The notes below the pieces were generated by a model. That model was not told where the DNA came from. It saw only the letters and a list, made by a program, of their open reading frames with translations, and searched no databases. From the NCBI GenBank assembly GCA_022823185.1, contig JAJDXQ010000025.1:157507-221506 (forward strand): DNA of 64,000 nt. The letters run 5' to 3'. The DNA is from Caldilineaceae bacterium (lineage in GTDB: Bacteria; Chloroflexota; Anaerolineae; Caldilineales; Caldilineaceae). The position numbers and the translations under genes are program-made. Each line of letters starts with the position of its first letter. Within the stretch, counting starts at the first letter, position 1. Positions 8,133 to 17,022 of this stretch are shown here, one piece after another.

Positions 8133-9476
8133 ATGAACTGTCTGCCTTCCCTTCGAATGGAACTCCGGCTTTTGCGCGTGCAGGCAGTCCGATTCGCCGC
8201 CTGTTTGCCGTTTGCCAAGCGTGTGAACCGCGAGGCGCGGGCCGCGTCGCCGCGCTGTGCGGGCAATAGGAGCCGGGCGCAAGCGCGGCGGGGGAATTCG
8301 CCGTTCGGTCGCGCAGTTCTTCCGGTCGCGCTCAGTTTCGTATTGACCGGTTGCGCCCTTCTGCCGGCGGGCCGCAGCGCCGAGATCGCGGCCAATGAAC
8401 CGACCCCGACCCCGATCCCGACCTCGGTGGTGCCCGTCAAACCCACCTATTCAGTAAAGGTGGGTGAGATCATGCGCGAACGGACCTTCAGCGGTCGGGT
8501 GGCGCCGGTGGTGGAGGAGGCCTTGTTCTTCCGCACAGGCGGCCGCATCCGCAATGTCTACGCCAAGCGCAACGACCTTGTCACCGCCGGCCAGGTGATC
8601 GCGGACCTGGAGATCGATGACCTGGAGCGCGAGTTGACCTCCACGCAGTTGAACCTGGAGCGGGCCCAGTCCCGGTTGTACACGGCGGAGAGAAGTCTTG
8701 AATTTCAGATCCGCAGGGCGCAGATCAACCTGGACATTGCGACCCTGCAGTTGATCAATCTGCGAACGGAACGTCCGGATGACAATTTCGCGATTTCGGT
8801 CCAGGGCAAGCAGGTTGAGCTGGCAGAGATCGCGCTGGAGCAGCTGACCGAAGGCGTGGACCCGCTGCTGGTGAATGACGTTGCCAGGGCGCAACTTCAG
8901 GTTGAGAAGCTGCAGAGCGCGATCGCCGACGCAACGATCACCGCGCCGTTCGACGGCAAGTTGCTGTCCGTTTCGCTGACTGCGGGCCGCCCGGTGAACG
9001 CGTTTGACGCGGTTGTCTCCATTGCGGACATCAATGACCTGGAGGTCAAAGCCGATCTGATCAGCGACCAGATGAATGAGTTGGCCGAAGAGATGGGGGT
9101 GGAGATTTCTCTGGTCGGCCGTCCTGGGGAGATTCTGACAGGATTCGTGCGGCGGCTGCCCTACCCGTTCGGCAGCGGCGGCAGCGGCGAGGTGATCGAT
9201 CCGGACAAATCCACCCGCATCACAATCGACCAGGAGGCCGATGTTGCGGGCTTTGAGCTGGGCGACCTGGTCCAGGTGCGCGTCCAACTCGAACACAAGG
9301 ATTCTGTCCTCTGGTTGCCGCCGCAGGCGATCCGCGTGTTTGACGGCCGACGGTTCGTCGTCGTCCAGGATGGTGATATCCAGCGGCGGGTGGATGTGAA
9401 GGTAGGCATCCAGACCCCCGATCGGATCGAAATCGAAGAGGGGCTTGACGAAGGCCAGGTTGTCGTCGGACAATAG
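8133..9476 (+). CDS. MacA/HlyD-type membrane-fusion adaptor lipoprotein
   Basis: Periplasmic-adaptor-like subunit of an ABC exporter, 447 residues from the ATG at 8133. A hydrophobic stretch ending VLTGC gives a lipobox with Cys at residue 74. That is unusually far from this start, so the true start may be further in, though no better codon with a ribosome-binding site was found. After a Pro/Thr linker come the lipoyl/barrel half GGRIRNVYAKRNDLVTAGQV, a coiled coil (ERELTSTQLNLERAQSRLY onward) and the return half ATITAPFDGKLLSVS, then beta-barrel and membrane-proximal domains. It sits first in an operon with an FtsX permease and two ATPases, as in MacAB-like systems. Confidence 0.8.
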   Translation: MNCLPSLRMELRLLRVQAVRFAACLPFAKRVNREARAASPRCAGNRSRAQARRGNSPFGRAVLPVALSFVLTGCALLPAGRSAEIAANEPTPTPIPTSVVPVKPTYSVKVGEIMRERTFSGRVAPVVEEALFFRTGGRIRNVYAKRNDLVTAGQVIADLEIDDLERELTSTQLNLERAQSRLYTAERSLEFQIRRAQINLDIATLQLINLRTERPDDNFAISVQGKQVELAEIALEQLTEGVDPLLVNDVARAQLQVEKLQSAIADATITAPFDGKLLSVSLTAGRPVNAFDAVVSIADINDLEVKADLISDQMNELAEEMGVEISLVGRPGEILTGFVRRLPYPFGSGGSGEVIDPDKSTRITIDQEADVAGFELGDLVQVRVQLEHKDSVLWLPPQAIRVFDGRRFVVVQDGDIQRRVDVKVGIQTPDRIEIEEGLDEGQVVVGQ

Positions 9477-9478
9477 CT

Positions 9479-9553
9479 GTGGAGAGTTAAGCGTGGAGAG
9501 TGAGAGGCGGAAGGCGGATGGCAGGACGCCGCTGACCGCTAACCTTTCTCCAC
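9479..9553. repeat. Heptad array plus inverted copy between adaptor and permease genes
   Basis: Seven consecutive 7-base units (GTGGAGA, GTTAAGC, GTGGAGA, GTGAGAG, GCGGAAG, GCGGATG, GCAGGAC) run from 9479 to 9527, starting 3 bases after the adaptor stop. The segment 9537-9553 is an imperfect inverted copy of 9479-9493, so the transcript can fold into a long hairpin ahead of the permease start. Confidence 0.65.
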
Positions 9554-9560
9554 TGCGGTT

Positions 9561-12461
9561 ATGAAATATATTCTGCGCACCTCGGCGATCATCGTTGTCG
9601 CCCTAAAACGAATCTTCGCCCAGCAGTGGCTGGCGCTGGCTCTGGTCCTGGGGCTGGTCTCTTCGACTGTGCTCGTAATGAGCATTCCTCTCTATGCGGA
9701 TGCGGTCTACTACCGGCTGCTGCAGGAGGAACTGACGGAGACGGGCATCAATGAGACCTACTCGCGCCCTCCGTTCGCGTATATGTTCCGCTACCTGGGG
9801 TCCACGTACGGCCCGCAGGAGTGGGAAGACATTGCGCCTTTGGACACATATCTGAGCCAGCAGGCACAAAACGAGTTGGGCATACCGCATAAGAAGACGA
9901 TCCGCTATTTCAAGACGGACAATTTCCGCCTCTTTCCCACCGAACAGGTCGCGTATGCAGACACAACCGATCCGTTGGAATGGGTGAATCTGGGTTTCAT
10001 CTCCGGTTTTGAAGAGGCGATCAACATCATTGAAGGCACATTCCCGGCCGTCTCGCCCTCCGATTCGGAGGAGGCGATCGAAGTACTGGTGAACCGGGAA
10101 TTGGCGGACGAAATCGGGCTGCAGGTAGGCGAAGAGTATATGCTGTTCCGCCGCATCCGCCAGGAGAACGGCGACAGCCAGCGCTACCAGACGCCGGTGC
10201 GCATTGCCGGTGTGTGGGAGCCTGCCGACCTGAGCAGCGATGTCTGGTTTTACAACCCGTCCACTTTAGAGACGCTGTTTGTCATCCCAGAGCAGAGTTA
10301 TCACAATCGGGTTGCGCCTGTCTACCCGCAGGACGTGAACCTGGGCTTGTGGTACCTGGTGATGGACGGCTCGGACGTGACCTCAAGTGATGTAGGCCGT
10401 TTGCTGGTGCGCGGGCGGCGGGCGGAACAGAGAGTGACGTCGTTGATGGCGAACAGCCAGTTGAGCATTTCGCCGCTGGATGCGCTGCGCCGTTATCAGC
10501 GTGCCAGTGGATTGTTGACAACGCTGCTTTACGCTTTCAGCGTGCCGATTATAGGTCTGCTGCTGGCGTTTATCAGCCTGGTGGTCGGTCTGGCGGTGGC
10601 CCGGCAGCGCAACGAGGTAGCGATTTTACGCAGCCGGGGCGCGACGGTGGGGCAGGTAGCGGGCATATCCGGCCTGGAGGCGATCAGTCTTGGCATCCTT
10701 GCGCTCCTGGTCAGTCTGCCGCTCAGCTTTTCGGTCGCCAGATTGATCGGTTCCACCCGCAGCTTTCTCGACTTCACAATCGAATCTGATTTGCGGCTGG
10801 TTCTGACCCAGTCCACACTGCAGTTTGGCATCGGCGCGGTGTTGATTGCCTTTCTGGCGCAGACGTTGCCCTCCTTCGGCGCGGCGCGTCATACGATCGT
10901 GACCTACAAGATGGAGATGGCGCGTACCTTGCGCCCGCCGTGGTGGCAACGCGCCTACCTGGACCTTCTGCTTCTGATTCCGTCGGGATACGGCATCTAT
11001 CTGCTACGCGAACAGGGCAGCATCACGATGCCGGGCGCGGTCACGGATGACACCATTTTCCAGAATCCACTGCTATTTTTGATACCGGCGCTGGGGATCT
11101 TTGCGCTGACACTGGTGACGCTGCGCGTCTTGCCGGTTTTCATGCACATTATCGCCTGGTTTGCATCCAAAGGCGGCGGCGTGGGCGTGCTGCTGGCCAG
11201 CCGCCAGCTGGCGCGTAACCGGGGGATGTATACCGCGCCGATGACTCTGTTGGTGCTGACGCTGAGCCTGTCCGCCTTCACCACGTCGCTGGCGCAGACG
11301 CTTGACGGGCACCTCTTCGACCGGGCCTATTACCGAGTTGGCGCCGATGGCCGGCTGGCGGAATTGGGCGACACGCCGGTTTCAGCCGGGTCGGCCGGCT
11401 TCCCCGGCGGCGGCGAGGAGTCTTCCGGGGGGGAAGCGACCGAGACGGCCAGCTGGACTTTTGTGCCGGTTTCGGAGCATCTGCGCTCACCCGATATATC
11501 GGCCGCCACCCGCTTCGCCCGATTTGAGGCGCGGGTACATCTGGACGGACGCTGGCGCGATGCCCATGTCTTCGGCATTGACCGGCTCGACTTCCCCAAG
11601 GCGGCCTACTGGCGGCGGGATTTTGCGGCAGCTTCGCTGGGCTCACTGATGAATTCGCTGGCCCTATCCTCGGATGGGGTGCTGTTGCATCGGGATTTCA
11701 TGCGCGATCACAATCTGCTGGTGGGTGATACGATTCTGGTCGGCGCGGCGCGTTACGGGCTGCGGGCGGAGATGCAGATGACCATCGTCGGCGACTTCCG
11801 CTACTTCCCCACCTGGTACCCGGATGCCGACGGTCCGCTGATCGTGGGAAACCTCGACCATCTGTTTGAGCGGATGGGTGGGCAGTTCCCCTACGATGTG
11901 CTGGTGCGCACAGAGCCGGGCACCGACTTCGAGGGACTCACACGGGAGTTGCGGCAGTACGACATCAACGTGATCAACCACTATTCCGCCCGGCAGAGGA
12001 TTGCGGACGAGCAGAAACTGCCGCAGCGGCAGGGGCTGTTCGGCGTCCTTTCGGTCGGCTTCCTGGCCGCGGCGCTGCTGACTGTGCTGGGATTTCTGCT
12101 ATACACGCTGTTTTCCTTCCGGCGACGCTTTATTGAACTGGGGACGCTGCGTTCAATCGGCCTGTCTTCAGGTCAGATGACGATGTTCCTGGCATGGGAG
12201 CTGGCCTTTCTGATTCTGGTCGGAATCGGAGCGGGAACACTGTTGGGCACTTCGGTCAGCAACCAGTTCATCCCCTATTTGCAGGTGGGGAACACGGCCT
12301 CGGACCTGACGCCGCCGTACCTGGTGGGGATCGCATGGCCGGCGATTACGCGTGTGTACGCCCTGTTCGGCGTTCTGTTCGTCGCTGCGCTGGGCGTTCT
12401 GATTACGCTGCTGATGCGCATGAAGATATTCCAGGCGATCAAACTGGGCGAAACGGTGTGA
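9561..12461 (+). CDS. Large FtsX-family ABC transporter permease
   Basis: A 966-residue integral membrane protein with duplicated FtsX/MacB architecture. An N-terminal membrane helix lies near residues 20-40. A long extracytoplasmic domain to about 310 is followed by a three-helix FtsX block (about 315-440: IIGLLLAFISLVVGLAVA and GISGLEAISLGILALLV). Further helices near 470 and 505 lead to a second extracytoplasmic domain (about 560-825) and a final FtsX block (LLTVLGFLLYTLFSF; AALGVLITLLM). It would couple ATP hydrolysis to mechanical movement of a substrate or lipoprotein through the adaptor. It replaces the single-block MacB plan, as is common in Chloroflexota and Firmicutes exporters. Substrate unknown. 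Confidence 0.85.
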   Translation: MKYILRTSAIIVVALKRIFAQQWLALALVLGLVSSTVLVMSIPLYADAVYYRLLQEELTETGINETYSRPPFAYMFRYLGSTYGPQEWEDIAPLDTYLSQQAQNELGIPHKKTIRYFKTDNFRLFPTEQVAYADTTDPLEWVNLGFISGFEEAINIIEGTFPAVSPSDSEEAIEVLVNRELADEIGLQVGEEYMLFRRIRQENGDSQRYQTPVRIAGVWEPADLSSDVWFYNPSTLETLFVIPEQSYHNRVAPVYPQDVNLGLWYLVMDGSDVTSSDVGRLLVRGRRAEQRVTSLMANSQLSISPLDALRRYQRASGLLTTLLYAFSVPIIGLLLAFISLVVGLAVARQRNEVAILRSRGATVGQVAGISGLEAISLGILALLVSLPLSFSVARLIGSTRSFLDFTIESDLRLVLTQSTLQFGIGAVLIAFLAQTLPSFGAARHTIVTYKMEMARTLRPPWWQRAYLDLLLLIPSGYGIYLLREQGSITMPGAVTDDTIFQNPLLFLIPALGIFALTLVTLRVLPVFMHIIAWFASKGGGVGVLLASRQLARNRGMYTAPMTLLVLTLSLSAFTTSLAQTLDGHLFDRAYYRVGADGRLAELGDTPVSAGSAGFPGGGEESSGGEATETASWTFVPVSEHLRSPDISAATRFARFEARVHLDGRWRDAHVFGIDRLDFPKAAYWRRDFAAASLGSLMNSLALSSDGVLLHRDFMRDHNLLVGDTILVGAARYGLRAEMQMTIVGDFRYFPTWYPDADGPLIVGNLDHLFERMGGQFPYDVLVRTEPGTDFEGLTRELRQYDINVINHYSARQRIADEQKLPQRQGLFGVLSVGFLAAALLTVLGFLLYTLFSFRRRFIELGTLRSIGLSSGQMTMFLAWELAFLILVGIGAGTLLGTSVSNQFIPYLQVGNTASDLTPPYLVGIAWPAITRVYALFGVLFVAALGVLITLLMRMKIFQAIKLGETV

Positions 12462-12464
12462 GCA

Positions 12465-12499
12465 GCAGTTTTTTGTTTTCGGTTTCAAGTTTTTAGTAA
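12465..12499. repeat. T-rich heptad array after the permease gene
   Basis: Five 7-base units of the form NNNGTTT (GCAGTTT, TTTGTTT, TCGGTTT, CAAGTTT, TTAGTAA) begin 4 bases after the permease stop codon. Confidence 0.65.
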
Positions 12500-12548
12500 C
12501 TGCGGTCGCCGTGAGGGAATAGCGTTTCTGTGAATTGGAAACTAAGAG

Positions 12549-13580
12549 ATGACAACGACTGAGCCATTTATTCTCTGCGACGGCCTCGTAAAAATCTATC
12601 AGATCGCCGACCTGGAGGTGGTCGCGTTGCAAGGGCTGAATCTGTCGGTGCGTTCCGGCGAGTTGATGGCGATCGTTGGCGTCAGCGGCAGCGGCAAGTC
12701 CACGTTGATGAACATCCTGGGCGGGTTGGACAGACCGACGGCAGGGCAGGTGCGGGTCGGCGAATTCAATCTGTTGAAGATGTCGGAACGGGCGATCAAC
12801 CGCTACCGGCGGGAACAGGTCGGTTTTGTGTGGCAACAGAGCGCACGGAACCTGGTGCCCTATCTGAACGCGGTCGAAAATGTTGAGTTGCCGATGACGC
12901 TGGCGGGTTTCGCGGGCAGAGAAAAGCGCGACCGGGCCGAGGATCTGTTGGAAAGGGTGGGGCTCGGCGAGCGCATGAAACACCACATGCGCGAGCTGTC
13001 CGGCGGTGAACAGCAGTGCGTCGCCATCGCCGTTTCGCTGGCCAACAATCCAACGCTGCTGCTGGCGGACGAGCCGACCGGTGAAGTGGATACGGCTACG
13101 GCGCTGACGATTTACGCGACGCTGCGCACGCTGAATGAAGAGTTTGGTCTGACGACCATCATTGTCAGCCACGACCCGACAATTGCCCGCCACGTGGACA
13201 GGGTGGTCGCCATCCGTGACGGGATGCTCGCCAGCGAGACGCGGCGCCAGGTGCGCACGGTCGAACGCTTTGACGAAGATGCGCTCAATAGCGGCGGCGA
13301 CGGCATCGTAGAGGAACACGAGGAACATTTCGAAGAGTTGGTCGTACTGGACAGCGCCGGTCGATTGCAGATCCCGAAGGATGTCCTGCAGCAGTTCTCG
13401 ATCCACGGCCGGGCGCTTCTCGACATAACCGACGAGGGCATACTGATCCGGCCGGCCGACAACGAGGACGTTGAGGCGCCGGAATTGGTCGCCCAGGAGC
13501 AGGCGGCCGCCAGCCGCATCCAGCAGGCAGCCGCGATCGGCGGTTTCTTCAGCCGCTTCCGCCGCAAGAAGGACGATTAG
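12549..13580 (+). CDS. ABC transporter ATPase (MacB/LolD type) with C-terminal AbrB-like domain
   Basis: 343 residues. The first 230 form a LolD/MacB-type nucleotide-binding domain: Walker A GVSGSGKST at 44-52, Q-loop FVWQQ, signature LSGGEQQ near 155, Walker [11 protein letters not shown] and the H-loop VSHDP. Family members end soon after the H-loop, but here about 110 more residues follow. The extension includes LDSAGRLQIPKDVLQQF (from about 267) and GILIRP, which read like a SpoVT/AbrB swapped-hairpin domain, and a basic RFRRKK tail. The partner permease lies just upstream and a second ATPase just downstream. The role of the extension (dimerisation, regulation or nucleic-acid binding) is unknown. 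Confidence 0.85.
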   Translation: MTTTEPFILCDGLVKIYQIADLEVVALQGLNLSVRSGELMAIVGVSGSGKSTLMNILGGLDRPTAGQVRVGEFNLLKMSERAINRYRREQVGFVWQQSARNLVPYLNAVENVELPMTLAGFAGREKRDRAEDLLERVGLGERMKHHMRELSGGEQQCVAIAVSLANNPTLLLADEPTGEVDTATALTIYATLRTLNEEFGLTTIIVSHDPTIARHVDRVVAIRDGMLASETRRQVRTVERFDEDALNSGGDGIVEEHEEHFEELVVLDSAGRLQIPKDVLQQFSIHGRALLDITDEGILIRPADNEDVEAPELVAQEQAAASRIQQAAAIGGFFSRFRRKKDD

Positions 13581-13643
13581 CGGCCCGTTCACAACGCAGC
13601 CCCCTCGAAAGCAACGACAGAGAAACCGGATCCTGGAACGCAG

Positions 13644-14414
13644 ATGGAAAACAACCCTTACCCCAACACGGCCATCGAAACCGAAGATATCTGGCGCGTC
13701 TATAAGACGGGCAGCCTGGAGGTAGCCGCGCTGAAGGGCGTCAACCTGCAGATTGCGCAAGGGACATTCGCCGCGTTGAAGGGGCGCTCCGGCAGCGGCA
13801 AGACAACTCTTCTCAACTGCCTTGGCGGCCTGGATTCACCGACAGACGGGAAGATCCGCATATTCGGCGAGGAGATTCACTCCTGGAGCGAACGCCAGTT
13901 GACGCGCTGGCGTCGCGAACAGGTCGGCTTTATCTTTCAGTCTTTCGGCCTGCTGCCCAGCCTGTCCGCCTTTGAGAATGTTGAGTTGATTCTGCGCATG
14001 TCGGGCGTTAAGGGCCGGGAACGTCATGAAAAGACTGTGCACTGCCTGGATCTGGTTGGTCTGACTCGTTGGATGCATCACCGTCCTTTTGAGTTGTCGG
14101 GCGGGCAGCAGCAACGCGTGGCGATCGCGCGAGCGCTCGCCAACGATCCGAAACTGATCCTGGCGGATGAACCGACCGGCGAGTTGGACAGCACCACGGC
14201 GCGAGAAATCCTCGGCCTCTTCCAGCAGATCGTGCGCGAACAGAACGTCACCTTCCTGGTCGTGACCCACGACAACCTCGTGGACGATTACGTGGACTAT
14301 GTTCTGTTTCTGAAAGACGGCCAGATCGACTTGGAGGGGCAGGGCCACGATGCCGTGCCCGAAGCCGCGTCTGCCCCGGCGGTCGTCAACGCCGACCCGG
14401 TGGCCAGCGGCTGA
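13644..14414 (+). CDS. ABC transporter ATPase (MacB/LolD type)
   Basis: A 256-residue nucleotide-binding subunit: Walker A GRSGSGKT at 47-54, Q-loop [10 protein letters not shown], signature LSGGQQQR, Walker [14 protein letters not shown] and H-loop VVTHD. It has the usual length apart from a short Ala-rich tail. As the last gene of the adaptor/permease/ATPase/ATPase set, it may pair with the preceding ATPase as a heterodimer under the double FtsX permease. The 5' gap to the preceding gene is 63 bases. Confidence 0.9.
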   Translation: MENNPYPNTAIETEDIWRVYKTGSLEVAALKGVNLQIAQGTFAALKGRSGSGKTTLLNCLGGLDSPTDGKIRIFGEEIHSWSERQLTRWRREQVGFIFQSFGLLPSLSAFENVELILRMSGVKGRERHEKTVHCLDLVGLTRWMHHRPFELSGGQQQRVAIARALANDPKLILADEPTGELDSTTAREILGLFQQIVREQNVTFLVVTHDNLVDDYVDYVLFLKDGQIDLEGQGHDAVPEAASAPAVVNADPVASG

Positions 14415-14476
14415 TGCCGGCGCGCCGACTCCGATCCTGCCCCCCGTTGTCAGCCATCCCACTTTGAGCAGGCCCG

Positions 14477-15496
14477 ATGAAAACGGTCATACTGGAGAAA
14501 CCCGGCAGCCTGAATCTGACGGAGTCCGCGCCGCCTGCCAAGCCGGGCCCGGGCGAAGCGCTCGTGCGCGTGCGCCGGGTCGGCATCTGCGGCACCGACC
14601 TGCACGCCTTTCGCGGACGGCAGCCCTATTTCAGCTATCCCCGCATCCTCGGCCATGAGCTGGGCGTGGAGATCCTGTCTCTCGACCCGGATACCGAGAG
14701 CAGCTTGCAGCCGGGAGACCACTGCGCGGTCGAGCCCTACCTGAACTGCGGCGCGTGCAGCGCCTGCCGCCGCGGGCGCATCAACTGCTGCGCCCATCTG
14801 CAGGTGCTGGGCGTGCACATGGATGGCGGCATGCGCGAGCGGATCACCGTCCCCATCGAGAAGTTGCACCGCTCCGAGACCTTGCCGCTGGAACACCTGG
14901 CCCTGGTCGAGACGCTCTGCATCGGCGCGCACGCGGTGGACCGGGCCAACCTGGAACCGGCACAGTCGACACTGGTGATCGGCTCCGGCCCGATCGGGCT
15001 GACCGCAGTTGCCTTTGCGCGCCTGGCCGGCGCCGAGGTCGCGGTGATGGAAATCGACGAGAACCGGATGCGCTTTGTGCAGGAGAACCTGGGCGTGGAG
15101 CATCTCATCGACGGCCACGGGGACGCGGAGGCCCAGCTGCGGGCGGTCTTCGGCGGCGACCTGCCGCTGACCGTATTCGACGCAACCGGCAACGCGCGTT
15201 CGATGATGAACGCACTGGGCCTGATCGAGCAGGGCGGCAGCGTTGTCTTCATCAGCCTGGTGCAGGACGACATCACCTTCCCCGACCCGGAATTTCACCG
15301 CCGCGAGACGACGCTGCTCAGCAGCCGCAACGCGACCAGCGCCGACTTCGCCAGCGTCGTCCAGACACTGGAGACGGGCGCGATCAATCTGGCCCCCTGG
15401 CTCACGCACAGCGCGCCGCCGGAAACGTTGATCGACGAATTCCCCAATTGGCTCCAGCCCGACAACCAGGTTGTCAAGGCGATGTTGCATTTCTAA
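14477..15496 (+). CDS. Zinc-dependent medium-chain dehydrogenase (sugar alcohol/threonine dehydrogenase-like)
   Basis: 339 residues with the full zinc-MDR plan. Catalytic zinc ligands are in GICGTD (Cys 38) and GHE (His 60, Glu 61). The structural-zinc lobe has Cys 91, 94, 97 and 105 in NCGACSACRRGRINCC. The NAD(P)-binding VIGSGPIGL is followed by an acidic strand end (VMEID), which favours NAD. Members oxidise polyols, sugar alcohols, galactonate-type acids or threonine. A Gfo/Idh/MocA gene follows, so sugar oxidation is likely. A GAGCAGG ribosome site precedes the ATG. Confidence 0.85.
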   Translation: MKTVILEKPGSLNLTESAPPAKPGPGEALVRVRRVGICGTDLHAFRGRQPYFSYPRILGHELGVEILSLDPDTESSLQPGDHCAVEPYLNCGACSACRRGRINCCAHLQVLGVHMDGGMRERITVPIEKLHRSETLPLEHLALVETLCIGAHAVDRANLEPAQSTLVIGSGPIGLTAVAFARLAGAEVAVMEIDENRMRFVQENLGVEHLIDGHGDAEAQLRAVFGGDLPLTVFDATGNARSMMNALGLIEQGGSVVFISLVQDDITFPDPEFHRRETTLLSSRNATSADFASVVQTLETGAINLAPWLTHSAPPETLIDEFPNWLQPDNQVVKAMLHF

Positions 15497-15621
15497 ACGG
15501 TAGTGACTGGTTTTGACCACTGTCCCGGCCCGACCTTGCTGTACCGACGGCCTCCATCCACGACGTACAGATGTTTCCCCCTTTTTCATAAGCGACAGAC
15601 GAACAAGAAAAGGAAGACAAC

Positions 15622-16740
15622 GTGTCGAACTCTCCCTCTCCACAAGGTTCGAAGCTGCGCCACGCGGTGGTCGGCATGGGCGCCGGGATTTTCCGTTCCC
15701 ACTCGATGGGGCTTTCACTCGATGAAGTAGAGGTGGTCGGCGGCTCGGATGTGGCGCCGGAACCAGGCCAGGAGCGGGCCGAGGAGTGGGGCTGCCCCTT
15801 CTATCCCGATCACCGGCAGATGCTGGCCGAAACCAACCCGGATGTGACGGTGATCATCACGCCCCATCCCTTCCACGCGCCGATCGCGATCGACGCGCTC
15901 AACGCCGGCAGCCATGTGCTGGTGGAAAAGCCGATCGCCATCCAGGTAAAGGAAGCGGACGCGATGATCGCGGCGGCGCGGGCCAACAACCGCGTGCTGG
16001 CGGTGAACTACCAGTACCGGCAGCTGCCGCACGTGCGGGCGATGAAACGGCTGATCGACAGCGGGCAGCTGGGCCGCATCCAGCGGGTGACCGGCATCTT
16101 CCCGTGGATGCGCACCGCGGCCTACTACCTGCGCGGAGGCTGGCGCGGCACCTGGCGGGGCGAGGGCGGCGGCGTGCTGATGAACCAGGCCCCGCACGAC
16201 CTGGACCTGGTCTGCCATCTGGTCGGGTCCCCGCAGCGCGTCTACGCCGCCACCGCCACCCGCCTGCACGCGATCCAGACCGAGGACACCGCCACCGCGC
16301 TGCTCGAGTGGCCGGAGGACGCGCAGGGCACTATCTATTTCAGCACGACCGAAAGCGGCCCCCGCACCTTTGAGGTGTCCGGTACCGGAGGCAAGATCGT
16401 GCTGCACCAGGACCACATCGAGTACGAGCGCTACGAGACCGACCTGCGCCAGCTGATCACCGACAGCCCCGAACCCTTCGTGCGCACGGAAGCGGCTGAC
16501 GATGACGCCGGTGTCGAGGACGAGCCGGAGGAACACGGACATGCGAGGGTGTACAAGGACTTCCACCGCGCCATTCGCGAAGGCGGCGAACCGCGCTGCA
16601 ACGGCGAAGAAGGGCTGAAGTCGCTGGAGCTGGCCAACGCGATGATCTACAGCGGCGCCACCGGCGAGGCGGTAGAACTGCCCCTGGACCGGGACGCGTA
16701 CAGCGAGTTGCTAGAAAGGCTGCAGGCGGAGGATGTGTAG
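15622..16740 (+). CDS. Gfo/Idh/MocA-family oxidoreductase
   Basis: 372 residues. An N-terminal Rossmann fold (AVVGMGAGIF near 15-24) is followed by the family hallmark LVEKPIAI near 100-107, then the alpha/beta substrate domain with GGGVLMNQAPHDLDLV. These enzymes oxidise or reduce a hydroxyl of sugars, inositols or glycosides with NAD(P). Translation starts at GTG 15622 with AAGGAAG about 6 bases upstream. It lies 125 bases downstream of the zinc dehydrogenase and may share its transcript. An acidic stretch near 290-305 is unusual for the family but probably a surface loop. Confidence 0.88.
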   Translation: MSNSPSPQGSKLRHAVVGMGAGIFRSHSMGLSLDEVEVVGGSDVAPEPGQERAEEWGCPFYPDHRQMLAETNPDVTVIITPHPFHAPIAIDALNAGSHVLVEKPIAIQVKEADAMIAAARANNRVLAVNYQYRQLPHVRAMKRLIDSGQLGRIQRVTGIFPWMRTAAYYLRGGWRGTWRGEGGGVLMNQAPHDLDLVCHLVGSPQRVYAATATRLHAIQTEDTATALLEWPEDAQGTIYFSTTESGPRTFEVSGTGGKIVLHQDHIEYERYETDLRQLITDSPEPFVRTEAADDDAGVEDEPEEHGHARVYKDFHRAIREGGEPRCNGEEGLKSLELANAMIYSGATGEAVELPLDRDAYSELLERLQAEDV

Positions 16741-16780
16741 AGGGGCGAGGAGTGAGAGAAGAGCACTTCTTTCTCCTCGC
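16740..16780. repeat. Purine-rich heptad array with inverted copy, 3' end of the oxidoreductase gene
   Basis: Units GAGGGGC, GAGGAGT, GAGAGAA, GAGCACT run from the last base of the stop codon. GCGAGGAG at 16745-16752 and CTCCTCGC at 16773-16780 are perfect inverted arms, extended by AGAAG/CTTCT, giving a strong hairpin without a T tract. Confidence 0.65.
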
Positions 16781-16796
16781 AGTTCTGGCATCTTGC

Positions 16797-16815
16797 GGTC
16801 ACATTTATTGTGACC
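16797..16815. promoter_or_regulatory. Perfect palindrome downstream of the oxidoreductase gene
   Basis: GGTCACA and TGTGACC arms with a TTTAT centre. It could be a protein-binding site or a short RNA hairpin. It lies between two converging transcripts, so an operator role is not obvious. Confidence 0.35.
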
Positions 16816-17022
16816 CAGGCAATGATTTTTCCAAGAGATTGACTTTAGTCTGCGCCAAAAGGGGTAAGGTAACTCAGAACAGCTTCATCGCCCCGCACGA
16901 CATTCCCTCAATTCTGATACACAATTGAAATGTATACCCAGTAGTTCAAGAAAGTGAACTTGTCGTTCCCTGTCAGGTGAGTGGGTTTGGCACCAATCAT
17001 TCTAGTATGCGCTGATAGAGTC

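Noticed and set aside
12168..13760. 530-codon frame opposite the first ABC ATPase
   Set aside because: Antisense to well-supported transporter genes; no recognisable motifs.
16797..16815. Palindrome considered as a CRP/FNR site
   Set aside because: The half-sites are in the reverse order (TCACA…TGTGA instead of TGTGA…TCACA), so only a generic palindrome is reported.
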